From contig JALSGS010000010.1 of NCBI GenBank assembly GCA_026982695.1, positions 1 to 42,423 on the forward strand: DNA of 42,423 nt, in the 5' to 3' direction. Source of the DNA: Saprospiraceae bacterium (GTDB taxonomy: Bacteria; Bacteroidota; Bacteroidia; Chitinophagales; Saprospiraceae). Under the pieces are notes generated by a model. The model did no database searches. It was not told where the DNA came from and was given only the letters and a program-made list of their open reading frames with translations. The translations under genes were made by a program, and so were the position numbers. Of the stretch, positions 26,064-33,844 are shown in pieces. Numbering within the stretch: position 1 is the stretch's first letter; each line of letters starts with the position of its first letter.

Positions 26064-26726
26064 TTACTTCTTTTGCTTATGGGATAGTGCTTGCGCAAAC
26101 ACCTCAGGGCGTGCAAACTTGCTACAGATAGGGCATTGATAGGGATCGTGGCCGCGGGCAGGACAGTAAGTGCGGCCAAAATAGATAAACTGGAGGTGCA
26201 ACTTGTTCCACATCTTTTTTGGAAATAGCTTCTTCAAGTCAGCCTCAGTCTGTCGCACATTTTTGCCTTCACTCAGTCCCCATCGCCATGCTAGGCGATG
26301 AATATGTGTGTCGACGGGAAAGGCTGGCACGTTAAAAGCCTGGCACATGACGACTGAGGCCGTTTTATGCCCTACGCCTGGAAGAGCTTCCAATGCTTCA
26401 AAGCTAGCCGGCACGGCACCACCATACTCTCTCACTAGGATGCACGATAGCTCTTTGATGGCTTTGGCTTTTCTGGGAGCCAGGCCGCATGGTTTGATAA
26501 CGCGTTCAATAGTTTCTACAGGCAATTGGCACATGTCATGTGGATTGTCTGCTTGCGCAAACAGGTGTGGTGTGATTTCATTGACGCGTTTGTCCGTGCA
26601 TTGGGCCGACAGCACTACAGCCACCAGAAGAGTATAGGGATCTTTGTGCTGCAGGGGGATGGGCACTTCAGGAAAGTATTCATCTAGAATACGTGCAATT
26701 TCGAGGGCTTTGTCTTGTCGGGTCAC
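26064..26726 (-). CDS. nth: Endonuclease III (DNA glycosylase/AP lyase)
   Basis: A 220-residue helix-hairpin-helix glycosylase, starting at GTG since no in-frame ATG lies near. The HhH motif LPGVGHKTAS (about 115-124) contains catalytic Lys121, and FPVDTHIHRLAWR contains catalytic Asp139. It removes oxidised pyrimidines and cleaves the resulting abasic site in base excision repair. The C-terminal iron-sulfur loop is unusual. I see Cys188, Cys198 and Cys201 (C-x9-C-x2-C) but no fourth Cys, where the Escherichia coli enzyme has C-x6-C-x2-C-x5-C. The cluster may be lost or use another ligand. It is divergent from the curli operon. Confidence 0.94.
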   Translation of the reverse strand: MTRQDKALEIARILDEYFPEVPIPLQHKDPYTLLVAVVLSAQCTDKRVNEITPHLFAQADNPHDMCQLPVETIERVIKPCGLAPRKAKAIKELSCILVREYGGAVPASFEALEALPGVGHKTASVVMCQAFNVPAFPVDTHIHRLAWRWGLSEGKNVRQTEADLKKLFPKKMWNKLHLQFIYFGRTYCPARGHDPYQCPICSKFARPEVFAQALSHKQKK

Positions 26727-26829
26727 AGTTTTGCATTTTTTGACATTAAATGGGTCTCAAGTTCGGCCTTTTTTCGCTTTCGCTGAGGACTATGGCTGCA
26801 ATTGGCACTTTCCTTGAAAGTAGGAAGGT

Positions 26830-27549
26830 ATGCGTTGGTGGTGGTTTATAGCAATGATTGGCATATGGGAATTGACACAGGCTCAGACAGCGCGCCTGTG
26901 GTTTACGACCGAGGCAGAAGAAGAAACTGGGTGGCTCAAAGCCTGGATGTGGCACGATGCAACATCCCCCTTGATTGTTAGTTGGAAACTTACGATGCAG
27001 CAGGCAGGGCAGCCACTTGATGTGTATGATGGAGGTCCTGTGCAAGTAGACCCGCAGGTGGAAACACTCTTGGCACAGACCTTTCTTTCGCTAGATGACG
27101 ACTTGCCGTGGTGGTATCAGTTCGAGCTGTTTCTCGATGGCGCGCTTCTTGCAGTGATCTACTATCCGGAAGGGCAACAACAACCCTGGCCGATTATACC
27201 TCAGGCACCACCTCCCCCTTTGGGCTACAGTCCTGAGCAGGAGGCTGGTGAGATCGATGGGTTGGTGTTTGATCAAACGCGCTCGCCCTTAGGTAGAAAA
27301 TTTTATAGCGATTTTTTCAAAGCTTGGGAAGCGCCCGAAGGCATACATGGCTTTTTCGTCAGTATCATTGAAAAGCCAGCAGGTGGGCGCAATTCCTTCA
27401 TTGTGATAGAAGTGAATAAGCGCCAAGTATGGCAAGTACAGTTGCCGCCACAGCCCGCTTTAGTTCAACAATATGCAGAGATGGCTGTGGGCATCGTACA
27501 GCAATACCTGTCACAGCAATTTCAGACAGAACAGCTCATGACCTATTAG
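26830..27549 (+). CDS. csgE: Curli assembly protein CsgE with extra N-terminal CsgC/CsgH-like domain
   Basis: A 239-residue protein, nearly twice the length of E. coli CsgE. A signal peptide (about 1-19, ending TQAQ) is followed by a beta-rich domain (about 20-113). Its pattern (LKAWMWHDATSPLIVSWKLTM, short polar turn, WYQFELFLDGALLAVIYY) resembles the small Ig-like CsgC/CsgH inhibitors of amyloid formation. A Gln/Pro-rich linker (about 115-131) leads to a clear CsgE domain (about 141-235): IDGLVFDQTRSPLGRKFY, FKAWE, VNKRQVWQVQLPP. In the known system CsgE caps the CsgG channel from the periplasm and selects substrate. It is the first gene of a csgE-csgF-csgG row with gaps of 34 and 41 bases. 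The CsgE call is firm; the CsgC/H-like call is my inference. Confidence 0.88.
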   Translation: MRWWWFIAMIGIWELTQAQTARLWFTTEAEEETGWLKAWMWHDATSPLIVSWKLTMQQAGQPLDVYDGGPVQVDPQVETLLAQTFLSLDDDLPWWYQFELFLDGALLAVIYYPEGQQQPWPIIPQAPPPPLGYSPEQEAGEIDGLVFDQTRSPLGRKFYSDFFKAWEAPEGIHGFFVSIIEKPAGGRNSFIVIEVNKRQVWQVQLPPQPALVQQYAEMAVGIVQQYLSQQFQTEQLMTY

Positions 27550-27583
27550 ACTTTTGGCTCAATACTCATAAAACCACCATACT

Positions 27584-28009
27584 ATGGGAAAATGCATTTT
27601 GCTGATCGCGTTGTTTTTCACCTTGTGTATGGGCCTACTTCAGGCGCAAACCTTAGTGTATAAGCCCAAAAACCCCGCCTTTGGGGGCAATACGTTCAAC
27701 TATAGCTGGATGTTGAGTGGTGCGCAAGCACAGGATACGTACAAAGATCCTGCGGCAGAAGATCCCTTTGCTGCCTTCGACTTTGGCGATCCCTTAACGG
27801 ACTTTACCGAAAATCTCAACCGCCAGTTGCTCAGCCGCATCTCGCAGGAGCTTTTTGCCAGCCAATTTGGTGAGACTGGCTTGGCAGAAGGCACGTACAA
27901 TTTGGGCGGCTTTCAGGTAGAGGTGAAGAATACGACCGAGGGGGTAGCCATCACAATTCTCGATACTACTACTGGTGGTCAAACACAAGTGGTCGTACCC
28001 TTTTTCTAA
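27584..28009 (+). CDS. csgF: Curli assembly protein CsgF
   Basis: A 141-residue protein with a signal peptide (1-22, ending LLQAQ). The mature N-terminus LVYKPKNPAFGGNTFNYSW is the conserved CsgF peptide that inserts into the CsgG pore in E. coli. MLSGAQAQDTYKDP and DFTENLNRQLLSRIS follow the same order as in the family. The C-terminal beta hairpins (GFQVEVKNTTEGVAITILD) form the surface-exposed part that couples subunit export to nucleation. Length matches E. coli CsgF. It lies between csgE and csgG. Confidence 0.92.
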   Translation: MGKCILLIALFFTLCMGLLQAQTLVYKPKNPAFGGNTFNYSWMLSGAQAQDTYKDPAAEDPFAAFDFGDPLTDFTENLNRQLLSRISQELFASQFGETGLAEGTYNLGGFQVEVKNTTEGVAITILDTTTGGQTQVVVPFF

Positions 28010-28050
28010 GTCCCATTTGCTGAAAGGCGCAACCAAACTGATTTGATCCG

Positions 28051-29445
28051 ATGAGACACATCTTGCTATTGGCATGGGTTATGCTAGGCACATGGGGGTG
28101 TGGTGCTTGGCTGAAGCAGCCCATGCGCCCCACACAGGCACGTATTGGCGAGCTGACTACTACCTATTACTTGCTAAAAAGTTTGCCCAAGCCTGCAGAG
28201 CCCATCATAGCTGCAGTGTACAAGTTCCAGGATCAGACGGGGCAATACAAATTGTCGGAAAATGGTGGAAGCTTTTCCACAGCAGTCACACAAGGTGGTA
28301 CTACTATCCTCATGAAAGCATTGGAGGAGTCGGGCTGGTTTGTACCTATTGAGCGCGAGAATATTGGCAACCTGCTCAATGAGCGCAAGCTCATCCGTTC
28401 GAGCCACATCCAGTATGGAGGTGATCCCAACAAGGCTGTGCCTCCTTTGTTGTTTGCAGGTGTGATCTTGGAGGGTGGCATTGTGAGTTACGACGCCAAT
28501 ATCATTACGGGGGGTGCAGGCCTTCGCTACTTTGGTACAGGTGGCTCAGGACAATATCGTCAAGATCGCGTCACTGTGTATTTGCGCGCAGTGAGCACCA
28601 ATACAGGCAAGGTGCTCAAAACGGTGTATACATCGCGCACTCTGCTGACGCAAGCTGTAGATATGGGACTGTTTCGCTTTGTCAGCTTCAAGCGGCTGCT
28701 CGAGTTTGAAACGGGCTATACCTACACGGAGCCCTCAGAGCTGGCTGTGACTGAAGCGATCGAAAAAGCTGTACAAGTACTCATCTTAGAAGGGCTAGCT
28801 GATGGGTTGTGGAGCGCTGCCGATCCTCAAGCTGCGGAGCAAGCGCTCAAAGCTTATTACGAAGAGAAAGCTCGTATGGCAGCTACCGATTGGTTACAGC
28901 ACCGCCCACAGCAGTGGCGCAGTGCCTCTGCTATTGGTATGGCCTTTGGTGCTACCCTTTATCAGGGTGATTATCCCAATGCTACACTTATGCCTGCAGT
29001 AGATTTGGAATATCAGCGTCGGCTTAGTAACTGGTGGTCTTTAGGAGCTCGCTTTGGGCTAGGTGCCTTGGGTACCTATGATTATTTTCGAAGCAAGGCC
29101 AGCTATGCCGAAATAGCAGCCACATATACTGTACTTCCCTTCGATAAGGCTACGCCTTGGCTGCGTACAGGCCTGGGGGTGCTGTTTACAGAAGACGAAG
29201 AAGGAGCTTTTAGCCTTTCGGCAAAATATCAACTGTCATGGTCTGTAGCTGCTGGTATTGAAATAATGACACCACAACAGACAGCTCTGTCTGTAGGCTT
29301 GGCGTTTCACTATCCCTTTGATGATATGCTCGACAACTTGGAAAGTGGCCGATACAACGACTATTACTATCAGCTTTCGGCGGGGCTACGCGTTTATGTG
29401 GGCAAACGACCTCAAGCAGAGCAGCAGCCCCAGCGAGCTTTTTGA
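28051..29445 (+). CDS. csgG: Curli secretion channel CsgG with C-terminal beta-barrel extension
   Basis: A 464-residue protein; E. coli CsgG has about 277. The signal ends in a probable lipobox (GTWGC, Cys17), although the residue at -3 is Thr. The CsgG domain (about 30-260) is well conserved: VYKFQDQTGQYK, FSTAVTQGGTTILM, GWFVPIEREN, LLNERKLIR, GGAGLRYFG, FRFVSFKRLLEFETGYT. It forms the nonameric outer-membrane pore of type VIII secretion. Residues about 285-464 are an added beta-rich region with alternating hydrophobic strands (IGMAFGATLYQGDY, WWSLGARFGLGALGTY, WSVAAGIEIMT, LSAGLRVYVG) that looks like a small outer-membrane barrel. At the pore constriction the E. coli Tyr51 and Asn55 positions are not conserved, while Phe56 is (SFSTAV). 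Confidence 0.9.
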   Translation: MRHILLLAWVMLGTWGCGAWLKQPMRPTQARIGELTTTYYLLKSLPKPAEPIIAAVYKFQDQTGQYKLSENGGSFSTAVTQGGTTILMKALEESGWFVPIERENIGNLLNERKLIRSSHIQYGGDPNKAVPPLLFAGVILEGGIVSYDANIITGGAGLRYFGTGGSGQYRQDRVTVYLRAVSTNTGKVLKTVYTSRTLLTQAVDMGLFRFVSFKRLLEFETGYTYTEPSELAVTEAIEKAVQVLILEGLADGLWSAADPQAAEQALKAYYEEKARMAATDWLQHRPQQWRSASAIGMAFGATLYQGDYPNATLMPAVDLEYQRRLSNWWSLGARFGLGALGTYDYFRSKASYAEIAATYTVLPFDKATPWLRTGLGVLFTEDEEGAFSLSAKYQLSWSVAAGIEIMTPQQTALSVGLAFHYPFDDMLDNLESGRYNDYYYQLSAGLRVYVGKRPQAEQQPQRAF

Positions 29446-29513
29446 CGGGGTTGCTTAACACTAGGAAGAGGAGAAGAAAAAGCGAATTGGGCGAATGACA
29501 TCAATGTACTTAG

Positions 29514-31040
29514 ATGGAAAAAAATGATTGTCAGAATAAAGGGGTTCATCCAGCGCCTATAGCACTCATGGGGCTGTTGTTGGCAGGCGCTGCACTGTTA
29601 CTTTTTTCGGGCTGTCGCGATACGCCAGTAACACCTGTGTTTACAGGTCGTCTGATGGGGCAAGTGGTAGATGCACAAACGCTTGAGCCCATTTATAAGG
29701 CTTTGGTCTCTACCAATCCGCCTTCGCAGACAGTTTTTACTGATAGCACAGGCCAGTTCGACATGGGCCAGGTGAGTGTCCAGTCTTATTCGGTGCAAGC
29801 TGAAAAGGCGGGGTACATTACCTCTTTTGCCTCTGCTGAGGTAATGCGCAATCAGATGCTGCACGTAGTGATCCGTTTGCCGCGCGATACAACGGATAAT
29901 GTGATGCCTACAGCTCCTGCCAACCCTTCGCCACCTGATGGGGCTGTGGAGGTGCCTTTAGAAGTGCAGTTATGTTGGCAGGCTACCGATGCCGATGGCG
30001 ATGAACTGACATATGAACTGTGGCTTTTCCCATCTATCACAGGGCAGATGGAGCGCATTGGCTATGCGTTGACAGATACTTGTTTTGTGCTTTCGAGTTT
30101 GTCATACCAAACTGATTATTTGTGGCAAGTGGCGGTAAGCGATGGTGTGTACGATGCCGTATTTGGGCCTGTGTGGCATTTTCAAACGGTGCCTTTCCCC
30201 ACATTGCCAGTCTTAGCTGCACGCTCCCAGCAGGCAGCTATGCAACTTGTAGGTTACGACAATGCAGAGCTGGTGATGAGTTTTGAATTACCTATGCCTT
30301 CGGCTTGGCGGCCTAGATATAGTCCACAAAGAGATAAAATTGCCTTTATTGGTTTGGAAGGAACACAACCTGTGCTGATGGTTATGAACTTTGATGGCAC
30401 GCAAGTACAGCAGGTAGCTGACATTTCCGTTAACACCTTGTTGCAATACGAGGCAGCTTTCAGCTGGTCTCCTGATGGGGCGCAGCTATTGTTTCCCCAT
30501 TTTGGCCAGATGTATCGAGTCAATCGCGATGGATCAGGGCTATCACTTTTTGCGGAAGCGCCTGCCACTCAGATGTTTGCTGCATGTGATTGGTCGCCAG
30601 TGGGAGATCTGATTGCTGTGCGTACTGTAGGTAGTTATCCCTATACCTCACGTATTTACTTGTACGATGCTCAGGGGCAAGTATTGCAATTGCTCGTCGA
30701 TGATTATGCAGGGGCTACGGGCAATCCAGCTTTTTCGCCTGATGGGCAAAAGTTGGTATATAGCCATGATGTGTCGGGTTTTGAAGCCACGGATGGGCGC
30801 CAACTCGATGCCCATATCTTTCTACTGGATCTCAACGATCAAATACCCTTAGACTTGTCGGCTGATAAGCCGGCTGGGTATAATGAGATCGATCCTCGCT
30901 TTTCGCCCGATGGTGCCTGGATTATTTTTACACAAGTGCCTAATGATGGATCGGCTCCCCCTTCGGTGTGGAAGATGGATTTGCAAGGTGAAAATCGCAC
31001 TTTGCTGATTGAAAACGCCGAAATGCCCGATTGGCGGTAG
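29514..31040 (+). CDS. Lipoprotein with carboxypeptidase-regulatory-like, FN3-like and TolB-type beta-propeller domains
   Basis: A 508-residue protein. The signal peptide has a good lipobox (LLFSGC, Cys34), so it is likely an outer-membrane lipoprotein. A carboxypeptidase-regulatory-like beta domain follows (about 43-115: LMGQVVDAQTLEPIYKALVST, GYITSFASAEV). Next is an FN3-like domain (about 137-225: PANPSPPDGAVEVPLEVQLCW, YQTDYLWQVAVSDG). The rest is a TolB/PD40 beta-propeller (about 255-508) with repeated SPDGxxL and RFSPDGAWIIFTQ blades. It starts 68 bases after csgG on the same strand and ends the cluster, so I infer participation in curli export, fibre anchoring or surface binding. A coincidental neighbour is possible. 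Confidence 0.8.
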   Translation: MEKNDCQNKGVHPAPIALMGLLLAGAALLLFSGCRDTPVTPVFTGRLMGQVVDAQTLEPIYKALVSTNPPSQTVFTDSTGQFDMGQVSVQSYSVQAEKAGYITSFASAEVMRNQMLHVVIRLPRDTTDNVMPTAPANPSPPDGAVEVPLEVQLCWQATDADGDELTYELWLFPSITGQMERIGYALTDTCFVLSSLSYQTDYLWQVAVSDGVYDAVFGPVWHFQTVPFPTLPVLAARSQQAAMQLVGYDNAELVMSFELPMPSAWRPRYSPQRDKIAFIGLEGTQPVLMVMNFDGTQVQQVADISVNTLLQYEAAFSWSPDGAQLLFPHFGQMYRVNRDGSGLSLFAEAPATQMFAACDWSPVGDLIAVRTVGSYPYTSRIYLYDAQGQVLQLLVDDYAGATGNPAFSPDGQKLVYSHDVSGFEATDGRQLDAHIFLLDLNDQIPLDLSADKPAGYNEIDPRFSPDGAWIIFTQVPNDGSAPPSVWKMDLQGENRTLLIENAEMPDWR

Positions 31041-31150
31041 GTAAGGCGGAAGCCAAGTGGGGGAAAGCGTGCAAATGAGTGGGTAGGTAAGGTAACAGCG
31101 TAGCGATTGGAACTGATAAGATGACAATAGGTATTACTGCAGAAAACAAA

Positions 31151-31178
31151 CCCGATGCTACACTACTGTAGCATCGGG
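31151..31178 (-). terminator. Intrinsic terminator of the tRNA-Val/tRNA-Pro unit
   Basis: CCCGATGCTACA and TGTAGCATCGGG form a perfect 12-bp stem with a 4-base loop, 19 bases after tRNA-Pro. On the minus strand it is followed by TTTGTTTTC, a proper T-rich tail. Confidence 0.85.
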
Positions 31179-31197
31179 ATAATGTAGATAGGTGTTG

Positions 31198-31272
31198 TCG
31201 GGGTGAGAGGATTCGAACCTCCGGCCTCACGCCCCCCAGACGTGCGCTCTAACCGGGCTGAGCTACACCCCG
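31198..31272 (-). tRNA. tRNA-Pro (anticodon GGG)
   Basis: Full cloverleaf on the minus strand: acceptor CGGGGTG/CACCCCG, discriminator A, D arm and T arm identical to the tRNA-Pro(CGG) at 2377. Only the anticodon arm differs (stem CACGT/GCGTG, loop CTGGGGG, anticodon GGG, reading CCC/CCU). CCA is not encoded. It lies 14 bases after tRNA-Val. Confidence 0.95.
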
Positions 31273-31286
31273 AACTCATATGATTG

Positions 31287-31361
31287 TGGGTGATACTGGA
31301 TTCGAACCAGTGACCTCATGCCTGTCAAGCATGCGCTCTAAACCAACTGAGCTAATCACCC
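31287..31361 (-). tRNA. tRNA-Val (anticodon GAC)
   Basis: The minus strand gives acceptor stem GGGTGAT/ATCACCC, discriminator A, D arm TAGCTCAGTTGGTTTAGAGC, anticodon stem CATGC/GCATG with loop TTGACAG (anticodon GAC, reads GUC/GUU), and T arm TGGTTCGAATCCA. The anticodon could be misread as Asp GTC, but the central loop triplet is GAC, so Val. CCA is not encoded. Confidence 0.94.
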
Positions 31362-31456
31362 ATATAGCGATCACGAGCAAACTCCAGATCGACTTTTCCC
31401 GCGAATACTCATTTGGGAGCTTGCATGAGGCATCGGAACTTTTCCGAAGGCGGACG

Positions 31457-31487
31457 CAAAGGTAAAAATATCACTTCTTACAAGCAA
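31457..31487 (-). promoter_or_regulatory. Promoter of the tRNA-Val/tRNA-Pro unit
   Basis: On the minus strand TTG (31485-31487), 20 bases, then TACCTTTG (31457-31464) gives a full Bacteroidota promoter with consensus -33 and -7 elements. The start of transcription would fall near 31450, leaving a leader of about 90 bases before tRNA-Val. Confidence 0.7.
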
Positions 31488-31504
31488 GCTTCTAAAGCTT
31501 TTTT

Positions 31505-31545
31505 CCTTCACCGGCACCCCTTTTCCCGTAAGGCCGGTGGTAAGG
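31505..31545 (-). terminator. Hairpin at the 3' end of cysN
   Basis: CACCGGC (31509-31515) pairs with GCCGGTG (31533-31539), with an outer CCTT/AAGG extension across a 2-base bulge. It starts just after the cysN stop codon. The minus strand after it is A-rich, not T-rich, so any termination is unlikely to be of the classic intrinsic kind. Confidence 0.4.
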
Positions 31546-31551
31546 AAATGA

Positions 31552-32835
31552 CTATTCGATGATCATGCCGGCAGCTACGGTTTCGTGGGTGTGCTCGTCG
31601 ATCAGGATGAGCGAGCCGGTATTTCTGTTTTGTCGGTAGGGGTCGTAAAAGAGAGGCTTTGTCGTGCGTAGGCGTATGCGTGCAATGTCATTCATGCCAA
31701 TGGTTTTATCTTCTAGGTTGCGGTGTAGCGTGTTGATGTCGAGTTTGTAGCGTATTTCTTTGACCATGCAGCGCACTTCCTGAGTGGTGTGCATCAGCGC
31801 ATATTTGCCTCGTGCTTGGAGGGGGCGTGGGTTAAACCAACAGATCATCGCTTCGATGTCTTGGCTAATGGCGGGGGTGTTGTGCTCGCGTACGATCATA
31901 TCACCACGGCTGAGGTCAAAGTCGTCTTCCAATAGTATAGTCACCGACATAGGGGGAAAGGCTGTGGGTACTTCGCCGTCGGCTGTATCGATGCGCGCGA
32001 TGCGGGTGGTAAAGCCCGAGGGTAGTAGCATCACTTCATCGCCTTTTTTGAAGATACCACCTGCTACGCGACCGGCGTAGCCGCGATAGTCGTGGTAAGC
32101 ATCGGTGTTGGGGCGGATGACGTACTGTACGGGGAAGCGGCAGTCGATAAGGTTGTGGTCGGAAGCGATGTGTACGTTCTCGAGGTAGTACATGAGGGTG
32201 GGGCCTTCGTACCAAGGCATGCGTTTGGAACGATGCACTACGTTGTCGCCTTTAAGTGCGGAAATGGGGATGAAGTGTACGTCTTTGACGTCGAGTTTAC
32301 TGCTGAAATGCTTAAACTCACTTTTGATTTGTGCATACACCTCGTGGCTGTAATTGACCAAGTCCATCTTGTTGATGCAAATGACCAGGTGTGGGATTTG
32401 CAGTAGCGATGCGATAAAGGCATGCCTTCGCGTTTGCTCTACGATCCCTTTGCGCGCGTCTATCAGTATAAGGGCCACATTAGCTGTGGAGGCACCAGTG
32501 ACCATATTGCGCGTGTATTGTATATGGCCGGGCGTGTCGGCAATGATAAACTTGCGTTTGGGCGTGGCAAAGTATCTATAGGCGACATCTATAGTAATGC
32601 CTTGTTCGCGTTCGGCACGTAACCCATCGGTGAGCAGTGCGAGATTAATGCCTTCTTCACCACGACGTTGGCTGGCAGTCTTAATGGCATCTAATTGATC
32701 TTCAAATATGGATTTGCTATCGTATAGCAGTCGGCCGATGAGTGTACTTTTTCCGTCATCTACGCTACCTGCTGTGGTGAATCGCAGCAGTTCGCCTTGA
32801 TATAGCTGTATAGGAGGTTCTTTTTGTTTCATCAT
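31552..32835 (-). CDS. cysN: Sulfate adenylyltransferase subunit 1 (GTPase), CysN
   Basis: A 427-residue translation-factor-like GTPase. G1 is GSVDDGKSTLIGR, the switch I region contains REQGITID, G3 is DTPGH and G4 is NKMD. Two beta-barrel domains follow (VQYVIRPNTDAYHDYRGYAGRVAGG). CysN hydrolyses GTP to drive CysD, which makes adenosine 5'-phosphosulfate from ATP and sulfate. At this length it has no CysC kinase fused to its C-terminus; CysC is a separate gene upstream. Last gene of cysC-cysD-cysN, 53 bases after cysD. Confidence 0.95.
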   Translation of the reverse strand: MMKQKEPPIQLYQGELLRFTTAGSVDDGKSTLIGRLLYDSKSIFEDQLDAIKTASQRRGEEGINLALLTDGLRAEREQGITIDVAYRYFATPKRKFIIADTPGHIQYTRNMVTGASTANVALILIDARKGIVEQTRRHAFIASLLQIPHLVICINKMDLVNYSHEVYAQIKSEFKHFSSKLDVKDVHFIPISALKGDNVVHRSKRMPWYEGPTLMYYLENVHIASDHNLIDCRFPVQYVIRPNTDAYHDYRGYAGRVAGGIFKKGDEVMLLPSGFTTRIARIDTADGEVPTAFPPMSVTILLEDDFDLSRGDMIVREHNTPAISQDIEAMICWFNPRPLQARGKYALMHTTQEVRCMVKEIRYKLDINTLHRNLEDKTIGMNDIARIRLRTTKPLFYDPYRQNRNTGSLILIDEHTHETVAAGMIIE

Positions 32836-32888
32836 GGCAGATGGAAATGATTTTGAAGCATGTAATGGGCCAAACAGATTATTTGTGC

Positions 32889-33794
32889 TTAGAAGTAGCC
32901 TTCTTTTTTTCGGTCTTCCATGGCTGTTTCGGACCGGTGATCGTCGGCACGTCCTCCGCGTTCGGCGATGCGCGTAGTGGCAATTTCGGCAACGATTTTT
33001 TCGATGGTGTCGGCATCTGATTCAATGGCTCCTGTACAGGTCATATCGCCGATGGTGCGAAACCGCACGCGCATGCGCTTGGGTCGTTCACCAGGCTTGA
33101 GGGGCAAGTAGGGGCTTGCGGCCAAGATTACCCCATCGCGTACGATGCAGGAGCGTTCGTGTACAAAATAGAGGCTAGGTAGCTCGATACCTTCGAGCAT
33201 GAGGTAAGTCCATACGTCCAGTTCGGTCCAATTGCTGATAGGGAAGACGCGAAAGTGTTCGCCGTAGTGTTTGCGCCCATTGAACAAGTTCCACAGTTCG
33301 GGCCGTTGGTTTTTGGGGTCCCATTGGCCAAACTCGTCTCGGTGCGAGAAGAACCGCTCTTTGGCCCTTGCTTTTTCTTCGTCGCGGCGGCCACCACCTA
33401 AAGCTGCATCAAATTTGCCTTTTTCCAATTCTTCGAGTAGTACGGCGGTTTGTAGGTAATTGCGCGAGGCGTTGTAGCCTTTTTCTTCTTGCACTACTCC
33501 TCGGTTGATGGCTTCTTCTACGGAACCGACAATGAGCTTCACACCTAGCTGGGCTACGAGTCGGTCTCGAAATTCGATGGTTTCGGGGAAGTTGTGTCCT
33601 GTATCGATGTGGAGCAATGGAAAGGGGATGCGCGCAGGCCAAAATGCCTTTCTCGCTAGGTGGGTGAGCAAAATGGAATCTTTGCCACCGGAAAACAAAA
33701 TGACGGGATTTTCGAACTGGGAGGCTACTTCTCTGATGACAAATATGCTTTCGGCTTCGAGCTCTTGTAAGTGATTCAGCTGATAGTGGGTCAT
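32889..33794 (-). CDS. cysD: Sulfate adenylyltransferase subunit 2, CysD
   Basis: A 301-residue PP-loop ATP pyrophosphatase-type enzyme. The PP-loop FSGGKDS (about 34-40), LHIDTGHNFPETI, GGGRRDEEKARAKER and the C-terminal RGGRADDHRSETAMEDRKKEGYF are all typical of CysD. With CysN it forms the ATP sulfurylase heterodimer that activates sulfate. Length is normal. It sits between cysC and cysN with about 50-base gaps on both sides. Confidence 0.96.
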   Translation of the reverse strand: MTHYQLNHLQELEAESIFVIREVASQFENPVILFSGGKDSILLTHLARKAFWPARIPFPLLHIDTGHNFPETIEFRDRLVAQLGVKLIVGSVEEAINRGVVQEEKGYNASRNYLQTAVLLEELEKGKFDAALGGGRRDEEKARAKERFFSHRDEFGQWDPKNQRPELWNLFNGRKHYGEHFRVFPISNWTELDVWTYLMLEGIELPSLYFVHERSCIVRDGVILAASPYLPLKPGERPKRMRVRFRTIGDMTCTGAIESDADTIEKIVAEIATTRIAERGGRADDHRSETAMEDRKKEGYF

Positions 33795-33844
33795 AGATAG
33801 TGCTTGTTTTGAGTAGTAACAATTGGAAGCATGAGAAGTAACGA

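Noticed and set aside
25890-26087. 65-codon plus-strand frame
   Set aside because: Cys-rich random-looking translation running into nth; no start signal or motif.
2377-31272. Near-identical tRNA-Pro sequences as att repeats of an integrated element
   Set aside because: Both are full tRNA genes with different anticodon arms. The 29 kb between them holds housekeeping genes and no integrase.
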